Shown: piece after piece, positions 1 to 9,569 of the stretch
Numbering within the stretch: the first letter of the stretch is position 1
Layout of the letters: the number at the start of each line of letters is the position of its first letter
The notes under the pieces: model-generated
Told to the model about the DNA's origin: nothing
The model's input: only the letters and a program-made list of their open reading frames with translations
Database searches by the model: none
Assembly: GCA_951230915.1 (NCBI GenBank)
Contig: OX579633.1
Location: 26,384,574 to 26,448,573 of the forward strand
DNA from: Antitrichia curtipendula
Taxonomy: Eukaryota; Streptophyta; Bryopsida; Hypnales; Leucodontaceae
Length of the DNA: 64,000 nucleotides
Direction of reading: 5' to 3'
Translations under genes and position numbers: made by a program

Positions 1-357
1 ATACCACATCATTCCGTCAGAGGCAAGGTAGCTACTCTCACAGCTCATGAATGTTATGATCTTCAAATTACGAAACCACTCATAGAGTGGAGTCATAAAC
101 ATCCCATAAACAACTCGTAACCGTCTTAAGTATTCACAATTGGCACATTATGCCTTGTAGGCATTGATTCATTGATTTTGTCCCAAAAAAATGAATGGAT
201 TTGGATGTTTTTTTGGATGGAATTGGGGCCAAAAGTAGGGGACGGATTTGGACAGTGAACATAATTAGATTGGTCTACCTTATATAGTAGTAATTATGCT
301 TTTCTACTATAAAATATTGCATTTTGTTAGAAGAAAATTCGTGCCCATGAATATTGT
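1..357. other. AT-rich spacer, nothing recognised
   Basis: No open frame of note, no repeat unit that recurs elsewhere in the window, and no RNA gene signature. It precedes the first fold-back repeat copy, which becomes recognisable at about 358. Confidence 0.5.
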
Positions 358-2125
358 GTTATTTTTGGCAATATAGAGATTTTGGGCAGCTCACTATAAA
401 TGAAAGTTTTATTTCTTTTCTTTGAAATTTTCAAACAACTTGTGGACAAGGTTTTTCTTTATGGTCCAACAATTTTCATAACTTTTGAATACATGGTTAA
501 AAAGTTATTGTATGATATGTAGTTTGTTTGTTTTTAGACTGGATAGTTTGGGCAATTTGGGCAATCTGGGTAGATTATAAAACACTCTTTTTTAACCCCT
601 AAAGGTCAAAGACTATGTTCTCACCAAAATTGCTTCGAAATTGCTATTTCTAATACAAGTACCAAATTTTTGGAAAAATGTAACCATATGTTCTTGTATT
701 AAACTAGTTTGAGAAGTTGTGGAAAAAATTTCAGAAATTTCCACCATGTGGATTGCAAGATAATAGCATTTGAACTAAAAAAAATCCTACTTTTGTTCCT
801 GCAAGAATCCGGGCAGCTGCACTTCACAAGGTCACATTTGTATGAAAAAATGTCCAAAATGATGGTTACTCTTTGGAGTCATTCTTTAAAGCATGTTGAC
901 TACATGTTTGAAAATTTTCAAATCATTTGGAATCGTAAAACATATAGGGAAAAAATAGTAAGTAGAAAGAGGTAGAGAATGTTCAAAACACTAAATTGTT
1001 AAGAATTGAAATATGGAATTGAAAAATGTCAATCCCAGCAGTTGTAATTTTGTAATAAATAATCTACACCCAATGTTTGTTTGTTTTTTTCAAAATATTC
1101 AAAATAGAATTAAATAAAGGACTTCAAGGTTCATTTTAGAGTAGAGATTCCATAACTACCCTCAAACTAAAACTCCTCATAACTTTCATCTCATTAATCA
1201 AAACGGAATTATTCAAAAGCTTCCCATGTATATATAAATCTAAAGAACCAATTTCAAATTTCCATTTTTGAAAAAGTGATTTTTAAAGAATTTTTTCAGC
1301 TGCCCAAGCTGCCCGCCAACCAATGAAAAGGACATATCATGCAATAACTTTGTGAAAAATTTCAAAGAAAATAAATAAAAATACCAGTCGTAGTGAGCTG
1401 CCCAAAATTGCTATGTTGTCAAAAAACGGTGTTTGGTCCTTTAGGGGTTAAAACAAAAATTTGAAATTGCTTTCTAGGTTTATATATATAAGAAAAACTT
1501 TTAATCATTCCATTGTGATTAATGAGATGAAAGTTATGAGGAGTTTTAGTTTATGGGCAGTTATGGATTTTCTACTATAAAATAAACATTGAAGTCTTGT
1601 ATTTAACTCAATTTTCAATGTTTTTGAAAATAAAACAAAATCACAAAATGTAGATTGGTTATTACAACCATTGGGATTGGCATTTTTTTAATTCCATAAC
1701 TAAATTGATAACAATTTTGTATTTTGAATCATTATCTATTTCTTTCAGCTTACTATTTTTTTCCTATATGTTGTACAATTTCAAACGATTTGAAAATTTT
1801 CAAGCACGTAGGCAACTTGACATGAAGAATGAATCCAAAGAATCACCAACAACATGGACATTTTGTCATACAAATGTGACCTTGCGAAGCACAATTGCCT
1901 TGTTTTTCACAAGGCCCAAACAAGGACTTGTCTCAATTCAAACGCTATATCTTGCAATCCAAGGGGTGGAAACTTCTGAATTTTTTTCACATCTTCTCAA
2001 ACTAGCTTACTGCAAATTCTACAATTATATTTATCAAAAGAAAAAAAACTCTAAAATTTGGTACTTATACTAGAATTGGCAGTGTTGGAGCGTTTTGGGT
2101 GAAAACATAGTGAAGGAACTTTAAG
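358..2125 (+). repeat. Older TTAA-family fold-back copy, interrupted by a second copy
   Basis: Bases 358-591 match the left arm of the fold-back copies at 37018 and 61253 (the stretch containing TTTTGGGCAGCTCACTA and the motif TTTTGAATACATGGTTAAAA). The match breaks at a TTAA (592-595) and resumes at 1448-1451 (TTAA) with AAACAAAAATTTGAAATTG, exactly the next stretch of the same arm. From about 1560 to 2125 the sequence is an inverted relative of the body of the copies at 596 and 33275. I infer an outer element split by the insertion at 596-1447. Its outer ends have decayed and are not placed precisely. The 122-codon open frame at 1705-2073 lies inside this repeat and has no protein-like features. 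Confidence 0.6.
596..1447 (+). mobile_element. TTAA-flanked piggyBac-like non-autonomous element, copy 1
   Basis: Begins CCCCTAAAGG and ends CCTTTAGGGG, with TTAA directly outside both ends (592-595 and 1448-1451). It is 852 bp long. The left half differs from the right half, so it is not a full fold-back, but the last 300 bp are the standard right arm of the family. The closest relative is 33275-34209, collinear over most of its length. No transposase coding is present. TTAA target duplication with CC-starting ends is the hallmark of piggyBac elements; membership is inferred from ends only. Confidence 0.7.
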
Positions 2126-2800
2126 GGAAAAGGTATAATTTAACACCTAAATGCATCCAACTAAGGGTTTGAGCATAGTTTATATAATTGAACTGCAAAA
2201 GTTTTGGTTGGATTTTGTTAGTAGTTGAAAAGGGATTATAGATTTTCTTCCAATGTGTTTTTTGGACTCCATGTAAAAATAATATGAATTTTCAAGGTAC
2301 TAGAAATATAGGTATACTTGAAATCAACCCTAGGCTCTCATGTATGGAGGTTGAAAATTTGACGCAAGAATGGCTAGATGGAACAATTTTGTAGCATGTC
2401 ACAATTAGATATTACTACCTTAAATGTAATTACCCCTAATAGCATCTAAAGAACATTTGAATATGATTTGTATTATTACACTGCTTAGCTTGTATTGGTT
2501 ATTGTAGGCAATTGAAAGTGGGTTTTTAATTCTTGTAGCATGTATTTTTAGACATTGTATAAATTAACTATGCATTTTCAGTGTTTTCATTATGGATATA
2601 TCCAAAGTCAACTTTAGGCTCTCTAATTTAGAAGCCATACAATAGGGCTTGCAAATAGGCTACAACTAGGTTAAATTACCTTGATAAAGACTACATACAA
2701 ATATTTTGACAGAAGAAATTGTATCCAATAGGTGTAAATGTCATGAAAATCCTAATCACCCTCAACTTGAAGTAGAGAAAGCACACAACACCTAATATAT
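2126..2800. other. AT-rich spacer, nothing recognised
   Basis: No frame, RNA or repeat structure that I can identify. It ends at the TTA target duplication (2801-2803) of the CACTA element. Confidence 0.45.
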
Positions 2801-2978
2801 TTACACTGGAAGAAAAACCGGTCTTTCACAACCAACTCAAATTCAACTATGTGTCATATTCAACTACTCTGCAACTATATCCCTCTGTATTTGCACTAGA
2901 TTTGACGACTATACTGTTATAGTCGCTAAGTAGTCGTAGAATGAAAAGTAGGGTTACGGAAGTGTAACTAAGAATTTA

Positions 2979-3780
2979 ATGTGAGGTATTCTACATCTGA
3001 TATTCATCACAGTTGTTGATGTGGACAACTGTACGCTACGGTTCGACTAAAAACTGATTTGAATTCAACTAAAGAAGGACTAGAATGCAATTGGAAAGAA
3101 CAACCGAAATGCAACTAGAGAATGACTCGCATGCAACTAGAAATTGACTCTCATGCAACTATAGAGTGACTCGTATGCAACTAGAGAACTGATTGTGAGG
3201 TATTCTACATCCGACATTCATCATAGTTGCTGATGTGGACAACTGCACGCTAGGGTTGAACTAAAAACTGATTGGTATTCAACTAAAGAAGGACTAGAAT
3301 GCAACTAGAAAGAACAACGGACATGCAACTAAAGAATGACTCGCATGCAACTACAGAGTGACTCATATGCAACTACAGAACTTAGTGTAAGGTATTCTAC
3401 ATCCGATATTCATCATAGTTGCTGATGTGGACAACTTTACGCTAGGGTTCAACTAAAAACTGATTGGTATTCAACTAAAGAAGGACTAGAATGCAACTAG
3501 AAAGAACAACCGACATGCAACTAAAGAATGACTCGCATGCAACTAGAAATTGACTCTCATGCAACTATAGAGTGACTCATATGCAACTAGAGAACAACTA
3601 GCATGCAACTACAGAACAATTGACATGCAACTATAGAACAATTAACATGCAGGTACAGAACAACTACCATGCAATTATGAAATAACTAGCATGCAACTAC
3701 AGAGCAACTGGAATGCAACTAGAAAACAATTAGAGATTGTTTAGAAAATGACTATATTATTGACTCGAATTTGACTAGAA
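2979..3780 (+). repeat. Left subterminal array of the CACTA element
   Basis: Three tandem copies of a unit of about 190-210 bp (starting near 2979, 3192 and 3387) share the block GAGGTATTCTACATCYGA, the block GATGTGGACAACT and a run of 18-22 bp subunits of the form ATGCAACTANAGANTGACTC. After 3590 only the short subunits continue, with drifting sequence. All carry the GCAACTA core that recurs inverted at the right end of the same element. Confidence 0.75.
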
Positions 3781-4159
3781 TTCAACTATAAAACAACTAA
3801 AATTCGACTTTAAAACAAATACAGTTTAAGTTCTTTGTGAAAATGTTATAGAATTAGTTGTGTACGGACTGTAGTTACAACTTCGCTTTGCTAAACAATT
3901 GTGGCTGTAAGTTCACTATGAGTTCACTGTACGATGCAATCTAACATTTTTGTACATCAAGTTGGACCAAAGTTAGTGAATGATCACACTTCAAAAGATC
4001 AAATAAGCATGCCTCATGATATTATTCACCTATAGTCTATGAAGGATCACTTCATTTCTAATTGCCTCTTTCTTTTATAAAAATCTAACAACTACATACA
4101 ATTCTGTAATAAATTTGTTTGGACTAAAGAACACATATGATGTGTCTACAAATTCTCGT

Positions 4160-4640
4160 CGAGCACGAGGTTGCTTATGTAATACTACTTTCCAACCTTC
4201 TTTCCTAAGCACATCATTAGCAAAGAACACTTGGATTGCTTGGCTTGAAAAATAAAAGGATCAAGCATCTTCCGCATTTTGTGGCGGAAGTTCACTACAA
4301 AGAAACCATCGTCATCCCTAATGTATGTTGGATTTCCTCGACTGTCTGTTTTTTTCACCCATTCACACCGCAATAGTATCACGGGATTGCTAAGACATCC
4401 ATAATCTAGCTTCAATATATCTTTCAATACTCTGACTTAGTGCACTGATATGTCTCGAAGATCAGGAGCTGGAATTTGGAACTTAAATGCAACACCGCAA
4501 TCATATGTTTGCAATTGGTTAGAAGAGTTATCATCAACCCTGAAATGATTTCCAAAAGCTCTCATACATGAATATCGATGTGCCTTTTGCGATGGTCTGT
4601 TGGATAATAACATCCTATCTCTGTCCTCCGGAGTATGAGC
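4160..4640 (-). pseudogene. CACTA-associated DUF4216-type protein, frameshifted fragment
   Basis: Read leftwards from 4640, the frame gives a Cys-Gly-Val block (TYDCGVAF) and then, after an in-frame stop near 4440, the core LKDILKLDYG, VILLRCEWV, DDDGFFVVNF and DPFIFQA. These fit the DUF4216 domain found beside CACTA transposases (a beta strand with LFKCDW-like sequence, then VNF, then DPFILASQA). At about 4237 the frame shifts: the next block (VFFANDVLRKEGWKVVL) continues the family pattern in another frame and runs to about 4160. At least one stop and one frameshift make it a pseudogene. The family role is unknown; it is used here as a marker of a CACTA coding region. Confidence 0.6.
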
Positions 4641-4653
4641 ATTAGCATTACTA

Positions 4654-4860
4654 TTGCATTATTACGAACAACCGTTCTTATTCACACATCAAGCGGTGCT
4701 GTACTTGGATCAATTTCACATTCTTCTTTCCACTTCCTGCACATACAAGATAGAAGTTCAAAACCACAAATGTAAAGATTTCCTAGTAGCAAATACTATA
4801 GATGATCAATTCCATCCAACTACCTCAGACATTAATTTTGAAGTGACAATACTTGCATTT
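4654..4860. other. Unassigned stretch inside the CACTA element
   Basis: A 69-codon frame on the + strand has no recognisable motif. On the - strand a short block CRKWKEECEIDP looks protein-like and would lie upstream of the DUF4216 fragment, so this may be more of the same decayed gene. Confidence 0.3.
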
Positions 4861-4910
4861 TAGTTGCATTCTAGTTTTATTCTAGTTGCATTCTAGTTGC
4901 ATTCTAGTAG
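4861..4910 (-). repeat. Short internal array of TAGTTGCATTC units
   Basis: Four to five units of TTCTAGTTGCA in tandem, carrying the reverse complement of the GCAACTA core of the left subterminal array. Its inward position and inverse orientation suggest an old internal end or a rearranged piece of the right array. Confidence 0.6.
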
Positions 4911-5244
4911 CGATATTCTTTGTGCACGATTGTGGCGTCGACTTGAAGATGAAGTGTCGGATTTTCCTGTCTCGGTTCTTGCGGTTCGGGAAGTGAGGGC
5001 TGTTGCGGAGTCTTCTGTGGTCCGCGAGCCAAATATTGTACATTCCCTCCTTGTCGACACATATTCTGGAGATGGAAGAATTGAGCCAAAGAAATTCTAT
5101 GCAATGAGAAGGGGGTTCCAACCTGGAGTGTACGATAATTGGGAGACGTGTAAGCGGCAAGTAAATGGTTATAAGGGTCAGGAGTTCAAAAGTTTTAAGA
5201 CTTTGAAAGAGGCAGAGAGTTATCTAACAAAACTAGAGCACTAG
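4897..5244 (+). pseudogene. RNase H1 N-terminal (viroplasmin-like) domain fragment
   Basis: The C-terminal half of this 115-codon frame reads KFYAMRRGFQPGVY, then NWETCKRQVNGYKGQEFKSF, then LKEAESYL. This is the N-terminal hybrid-binding domain of RNase H1 (pattern YYAVRKGRxxGIY, W.EC..QV.G..G..FK.F.T..EA..FL; Pfam Cauli_VI/viroplasmin). The usual catalytic RNase H domain does not follow: the frame stops at TAG 5242-5244, abutting the stop of a copia fragment on the other strand. The first ATG in frame is inside the domain, and the upstream frame opens in the TAGTTGCA array, so this is a captured fragment rather than a gene. I see no splice sites that would extend it. Confidence 0.65.
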
Positions 5245-5429
5245 GTTTTGGAATGAAAGTTCGTCACAGAGGCGTCGATAAGATTGAGTAACTTTATGCA
5301 TTCAATAAATTTGATCTGTCCAAGTGGCTTGGTCATGATGTCAGCTGGCTGCTTGTCTGTTGGTGTGTATAATACCTCAATTTGTTGTTTCTTGACCATA
5401 TCAGCGTCACTGTAGCCTGTAAGAAGCTA
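5241..5429 (-). pseudogene. copia-type RNase H C-terminus with internal deletion
   Basis: Read leftwards: TGYSDAD, then directly MVKKQQIEVLYTPTDKQPAD, then IMTKPLGQIKF and a stop TAG at 5241-5243. GYSDADW is the start of the copia RNase H domain, and the TP.D.QPADI.TKPL block is its end near the polyprotein C-terminus, so roughly 100 residues between them are missing. The frame upstream (5430-5572) begins with an ATG and a basic, charged stretch that could be the first codons of a copia gag, meaning the element may be collapsed from its start to its end; that part is inference. Confidence 0.65.
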
Positions 5430-5579
5430 CCGCATTTCATTTTTTCTCCATCCCGAGAATCCATCTTGTGTTTTTTCTCATCCTTCTCTCTGGTGATCCT
5501 CAGTTCCTCACCACGCTGCACTACTCTTGATGCCATTGTTATTCCTCTATAAAATCTCTTAGAAACAAGCACGATATGT

Positions 5580-6230
5580 ATTGGTATTTGTCATGATCAC
5601 TTGGTGTGAAAATACAATCTTTTTTTGAGTGCATAGTAGGATTGATTTATTGATGTCAACATTGGGTATAGGATTTTGTGCGACCTTGTTTGCGAGGCAT
5701 TGATAGTGATATGGGTTGTCTTGCAGGAGACCTGATATTTCTAAGATGCATCATGATGACAGTAATGACCTGAAAGCGGTTGCGGAAGTTCTGAAGAGAG
5801 TATACGGGATATGTGCATTATAACTTGGAGAGATTAGTAAAGATTTTCAGCAAGCATGCCGTTTAGGAATATGCTTGAGCACAGTTTTTTTATCAAATAT
5901 GCATCAATAAATATACAACAGTGTCAGCAAACATGTTCCGAAACGTTGGACAACGTTTTGTAGCAACGTTGAGACCCTGGTGAACCCTAAATCCTTCGTT
6001 TTCTTGTAGTATACTTGGGAATGGTGGGTTTATTCAAAAGAGTGAGTTTGTATTTGAGTTATTTCGACATGATTTCACCTCTATTATTTCTTATCAACAA
6101 TCAAACCTCTCTAATTGTACACTTTGTAATTGCACATTTAGTATACAGTAAATCCTGAGAATCTTTGAAGAGATTTGAGAATTTTATATAGAATAAATAG
6201 AAATTCCAAGTCTCATCCCTCCATCCATCC
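5580..6230. other. Internal CACTA sequence with a second CACTA-like end
   Basis: No coding is recognised. At 5997-6011 the sequence CGTTTTCTTGTAGTA nearly repeats the true right end (CGTTTTCTTGTAGTG at 9552-9566). Just before it lie two ACGTTG/CAACGT repeats (5943-5970). Confidence 0.4.
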
Positions 6231-6283
6231 AAAGTGGGTTGCAACTCTCATCTCTCTCATCCATCCATCATGCTAGGGTTCTG

Positions 6284-6412
6284 CGAATAGAGGGTTCTGT
6301 GAGCAGAGCGGAAGGTTCTGTGCAAGCGAAGGGTTCTACGAGCAGAGCGGAGGATTCTGCGAGCGGAGCGGAGGGTTCTGTGCGAGAGGAGGGTTCTGCA
6401 AGCGGAGCGGAG
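6284..6412 (+). repeat. 21-bp tandem repeat (GAGGGTTCTGYGAGCGGAGC type)
   Basis: About six degenerate units of 18-21 bp, each with GGTTCTG followed by a GAGCGGAGCGGA-like stretch. On the + strand they read as (G)SVSRAE/GSASGAE heptads within a 116-codon frame starting at 6239. The heptads reflect the repeat rather than a conserved domain. It lies in the middle of the CACTA element. Confidence 0.6.
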
Positions 6413-6631
6413 TTCACAAGGAGCAAAAGCTTGCGGTGGAGGTGTTTCTCTGCGAGATTTTTTGGCTTCTTTAGGCTTCAAATGGAAATGTTTTCAGGGT
6501 CATCAGAATGGTACGCATTTGTAAGCCTTTGTGCCTTTATATTTGTTAGGGTTTCGGGTTATTACATGAAACTGTTTATCAGGGAATAAACTAACTCTGC
6601 AAGAATGCCTAAACCCTAAAGTGGCTGATGA

Positions 6632-6865
6632 ATGACTTCTAAGATTAGTGTAGAAATGAAGAATGCATCTATTGATTTAGAAATTAAATCATTTTTGGTG
6701 AAGTACTTTGGTGATAGGTTTAGTCCTAAGCAAGAACTCATGGAACTAATGTTTTGTGTGGAATTGGCTATGCCATTTACAATTAATGATAATGGTTTTC
6801 AAGTTTGTAGAGTTTGTGAGGTTTTGAACTATTCAAGCCAATTTGCAAACAACATAGAACAATAG
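6632..6865 (+). CDS. Hypothetical 77-residue protein inside the CACTA element
   Basis: A 77-codon frame from ATG 6632, moderately acidic, with Cys-rich tail motifs (FQVCRVCEVLN). Its composition looks more like protein than the surrounding AT-rich frames, and it points the same way as the accessory gene that starts about 550 bp downstream, so it may be a 5' exon of that gene. I do not recognise a family. A chance frame is equally possible. Confidence 0.2.
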   Translation: MTSKISVEMKNASIDLEIKSFLVKYFGDRFSPKQELMELMFCVELAMPFTINDNGFQVCRVCEVLNYSSQFANNIEQ

Positions 6866-7225
6866 TTTTCTTTATGCATTCTTTTGTGCTGGTGATAGAA
6901 AGAGTTCTTGAAGAGTTGCATGAAGTAGTAATTGTTCATTGAACCATTATCTTGACTTCTTAGGTAGGTGAATGAGAATCGCTTGGCACGGATTCTATTG
7001 ACTATGAGAAAATGGAGAGGGAATTGCATCGAGATGCTAGAGTGGTGGAGTGAGCAGTACAAGTACAACCTATAAAAGCAACATCAAAGGAACTGTAAGG
7101 GCCTCTCTAAAATTTGAAGATTGTCTTTAGTCTTCCAATGATGTTTAAGATTAGGTGGTCGCAATATTTTTGTTTCCTAGTATTTCAGTAGTTTTTGTAA
7201 GAAGTTGCTGTAGCATTATAGAGGA

Positions 7226-7283
7226 TTGAAGTTGCAAACTAGTTGCCATGTAGTTGCCAATTAGTTGCCAATTAGTTGCCATG
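7226..7283 (-). repeat. Short TAGTTGCCA array
   Basis: Five TAGTTGC units spaced 10-14 bp, same core and orientation as the right subterminal array but one kilobase further in. It may lie in an intron or leader of the accessory gene. Confidence 0.55.
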
Positions 7284-7408
7284 TAGTTGCAAAATAGACA
7301 CAACATAGCATAGTATCCGAAGTAATGTAAGAAATCTACATGTATTATGTGGCTCCAAAAATAGATGATTGTTTTTATATCCTTTTCATTTAAAGCTATA
7401 ATGTTGGT

Positions 7409-8319
7409 TGGTTTGCAAGGAAGCTTCAATTGCAAAGCGCAAAAGTGTGCAAGAACAGCATACTCGAGTTCCAACATTGTCCACACAGAAGAGTGCCAGA
7501 GTTAACAGTGAAGACCTAAAAGCTATTAGTGAAGATGCAAGTGCTGAAGATGACATGTTGGCTTCAGAGGACTCTCACAGCACTGAAGAAGGTGAGTTGA
7601 ATTTTTTTTTATGGAAATGAACTTCTTTTAAAGAAAACAAATGTTCAATGATAAGAATTTTCTCTTTTGTACATTACTTTAAATACTACTAATGTTGTTG
7701 TATTCTTTCAGAGAATGAAGACAATCAATTTGAAGAGGATGATAGTCGCATATATGGAGAAGCCTCTAGTAGCAGAAAGAGATCCTTGCCTTCTCATCAT
7801 GGTGGATTTGCAAGACAACCAATGCACCAAAGCCTAGTTGGACAATGGCAGTGGCAATGGGTACCACCACAGTCCATACCACCACCACCTACCGAACCTC
7901 CACAACAGGCAATGGTTGAATTTCATGTTTCCCCTATTCCAGCTTTGTGGCAAGAGCGTGTACAATCACAAGAAGTGGTGTGTCAATCATAGAGTGGTGG
8001 ACGTTCTACAAGGCGCAAGAGGTACAGAGAGTTAGAGAAGAAAGCAGAAGAAAGAAGCAATAATGGCAAAAGACCAAATGAATTACATGTGAAGTCAAAT
8101 GGTTAAATTGATGCCTCTTCTTCTGAGAAGACTACTTAGGACCGAACTACGAGGGCCTTTGCCCCTTTGATACTTGATATGAGTGTTATTCACTGGGATA
8201 AATACAGGCCACAAACTTTGAAAAAGCTCAGAGATATTACGGATTTTGAGTTTGAATATGTGGGGAATTTCCTTAGCAGCAAGGATTTTTGGAATGTAGT
8301 GCAAACTAGTAGTATGTGA
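7409..8319 (+). pseudogene. CACTA accessory (TNPA-like) gene, two exons, broken by three stops
   Basis: Exon A (from about 7409 to 7591) encodes a charged Ser/Glu-rich stretch. A donor GTGAGT at 7592 and an acceptor TTCTTTCAG ending at 7711 join in phase (G+AG) to a frame running 7712-8319. That frame encodes an acidic block, a His/Gln/Pro-rich block (QWQWQW, PPPPTEPP), a basic block (STRRKRYRELEKK) and a well-formed C-terminal part (FAPLILDMSVIHWDKY ... DITDFEFEYVGNFLSSKDFW). Stops interrupt it at TAG 7990, TAA 8104 and TAG 8137, all in one frame, so the downstream protein-like sequence shows it was once read through. Proline/glutamine-rich, basic accessory proteins that bind subterminal repeats are known from En/Spm. 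The match here is by position and composition, not by a domain I can name. Confidence 0.45.
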
Positions 8320-9139
8320 GTTAGTTCTTAGTTGCAAACTAGTTGTACGTGAGTCAGTTCTTAGTTGCAAACTAGTTGTATATGAGTCAGCTCTTAATTG
8401 CAAACTAGTTGTATGTGAGTCAGTCTTCAATTGCAAACTTGTTGTATGTCGGTTGGCCTTGAGTTGGCTTTGAGTTGCAAATTAGATGTATGTGAGTCAG
8501 TTCTCAGTTGTAAACTAATTGTATGGGAGTTGGCTTCGAGTTGCAACGTAGTTGCTCTTGAATTGGCTCTGAGTTGCGAACTAGTTGCCTATGAGTAGGC
8601 CTTCTTTTGCAAAAGAGTTGATTTTGAGTTGGCTTTGAGTTGCGAACTAGTTGCCTATGAGTAGGCCTTCTTTTGCAAAAGAGTTGATTTTGAGTTGGCT
8701 TTGAGTTGCAAACTAGTTGTATGTGAGTTGGTTTAGAGTTGCAAACTATTTCCAGGTGAGTTGGCTTAAAGTGGCAAACTAGTTGCATCTGAGTTGGCTT
8801 TGAGTTGCAAACTAGTTTCATGTAAGTTGGCATTGAGTTGATGACTAGTTGCATCTGAGTTGGCTCTGAGTTGAAAATTGGTAGCATATAAGTTGGCAAT
8901 GTGTTGCAAACGAGTTGCCCGAGGCAAGTTTTTTTTAGCAAATGAGCTGCACGGAAGTTGGCATTGAGTTTCAAACTAGTTGTATATGAGTTGGCTTTGA
9001 GTTCCAAATGAGTTGTATGTGAGTTGGTTTTGAGTTGCAAATTAATTGTATGTGAGTTGACTATCAGTTGCATAGGAGCTATACAGAAGTTGCTTAGAAG
9101 TAGCAAAGGAGTAGCACATGAGTTGGAAACTTGTCGCAT
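8297..9139 (-). repeat. 36-bp minisatellite, right subterminal array of the CACTA element
   Basis: More than twenty units of about 36 bp of the form GAGTTGGCTTTGAGTTGCAA followed by ACTAGTTGYATGT. A longer duplicated block (8566-8629 and 8638-8701) is nearly identical. Because 36 is a multiple of three, the - strand stays open for 211 codons (8504-9139) with a 12-residue repeat (QLVCNSKPTQMQ-like). That frame is a by-product of the repeat and I do not call it a gene. Confidence 0.75.
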
Positions 9140-9560
9140 AAAAGTCGCACAGTTGATGAGTAGCTTGACAAATCAGAAACTAGTTGCAAATCCAAATGTA
9201 GTTGCATAGTAGTGGCAAAGAAGTCATACATCAACACAGTCAAGTTGCAAAGAAGTTGTGAACCAGTTGCATATGATAAGTCATATACGAGTGTATGTTA
9301 GTTGCAAAGAAGTTGACTACAAGTGCCTGAAGTATTGAATGCAAGACCTGACCTTACGTGGCAGTAAACTCCACGTCAGAACAATTCGTCGATGAAGTTT
9401 TTTGAATATTGTCCGGTGACATGAAAAAACTGCGACTATACTGCAACTCATGCAACTTGTCCACTGCAACTGCGGGCTCCAGATTATCATCTAGTTGCAA
9501 ACAACGTATGCAACTACAAAATGAGTTGCACAGTGCAATTGCAGAACCCCTCGTTTTCTT
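9140..9560 (-). repeat. Irregular outer part of the right subterminal array
   Basis: Spaced AGTTGCA and GCAACTA motifs in both orientations continue to within a few bases of the terminal inverted repeat. Spacing is no longer regular. Paired motifs near 9440-9540 could form small hairpins. Confidence 0.6.
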
Positions 9561-9569
9561 GTAGTGTTA

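Larger units (their letters stand above)
2804..9566 (-). mobile_element. CACTA (En/Spm) DNA transposon carrying captured fragments
   Basis: The left end is CACTGGAAGAAAAACC and the right end, read inward, is CACTACAAGAAAACGA: 11 of the first 13 bases agree, and the right end is the classic plant CACTA terminus. The 3 bp outside both ends are TTA (2801-2803 and 9567-9569), the 3-bp target duplication expected for CACTA elements. Long subterminal arrays of GCAACTA units lie in inverse orientation at the two ends (2979-3780 and 8297-9560), as in En/Spm where such repeats bind the accessory protein. Inside are a frameshifted DUF4216-type fragment (-), an RNase H1 N-terminal fragment (+), a deleted copia RNase H fragment (-), a 21-bp repeat tract and a broken two-exon accessory gene (+). 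No intact DDE transposase (TNPD-like) frame is visible, so the element is non-autonomous. A second, imperfect CACTA-like end at 5997-6011 raises the possibility of nested elements. Confidence 0.8.

Noticed and set aside
2979..3780. CRISPR-like array of short repeats
   Set aside because: Spacers are not unique and the unit is a degenerate minisatellite inside a plant CACTA element.
8504..9139. 211-codon frame with 12-residue repeats
   Set aside because: Explained by a 36-bp minisatellite whose unit is a multiple of three. There is no conserved domain and no ATG context worth trusting.
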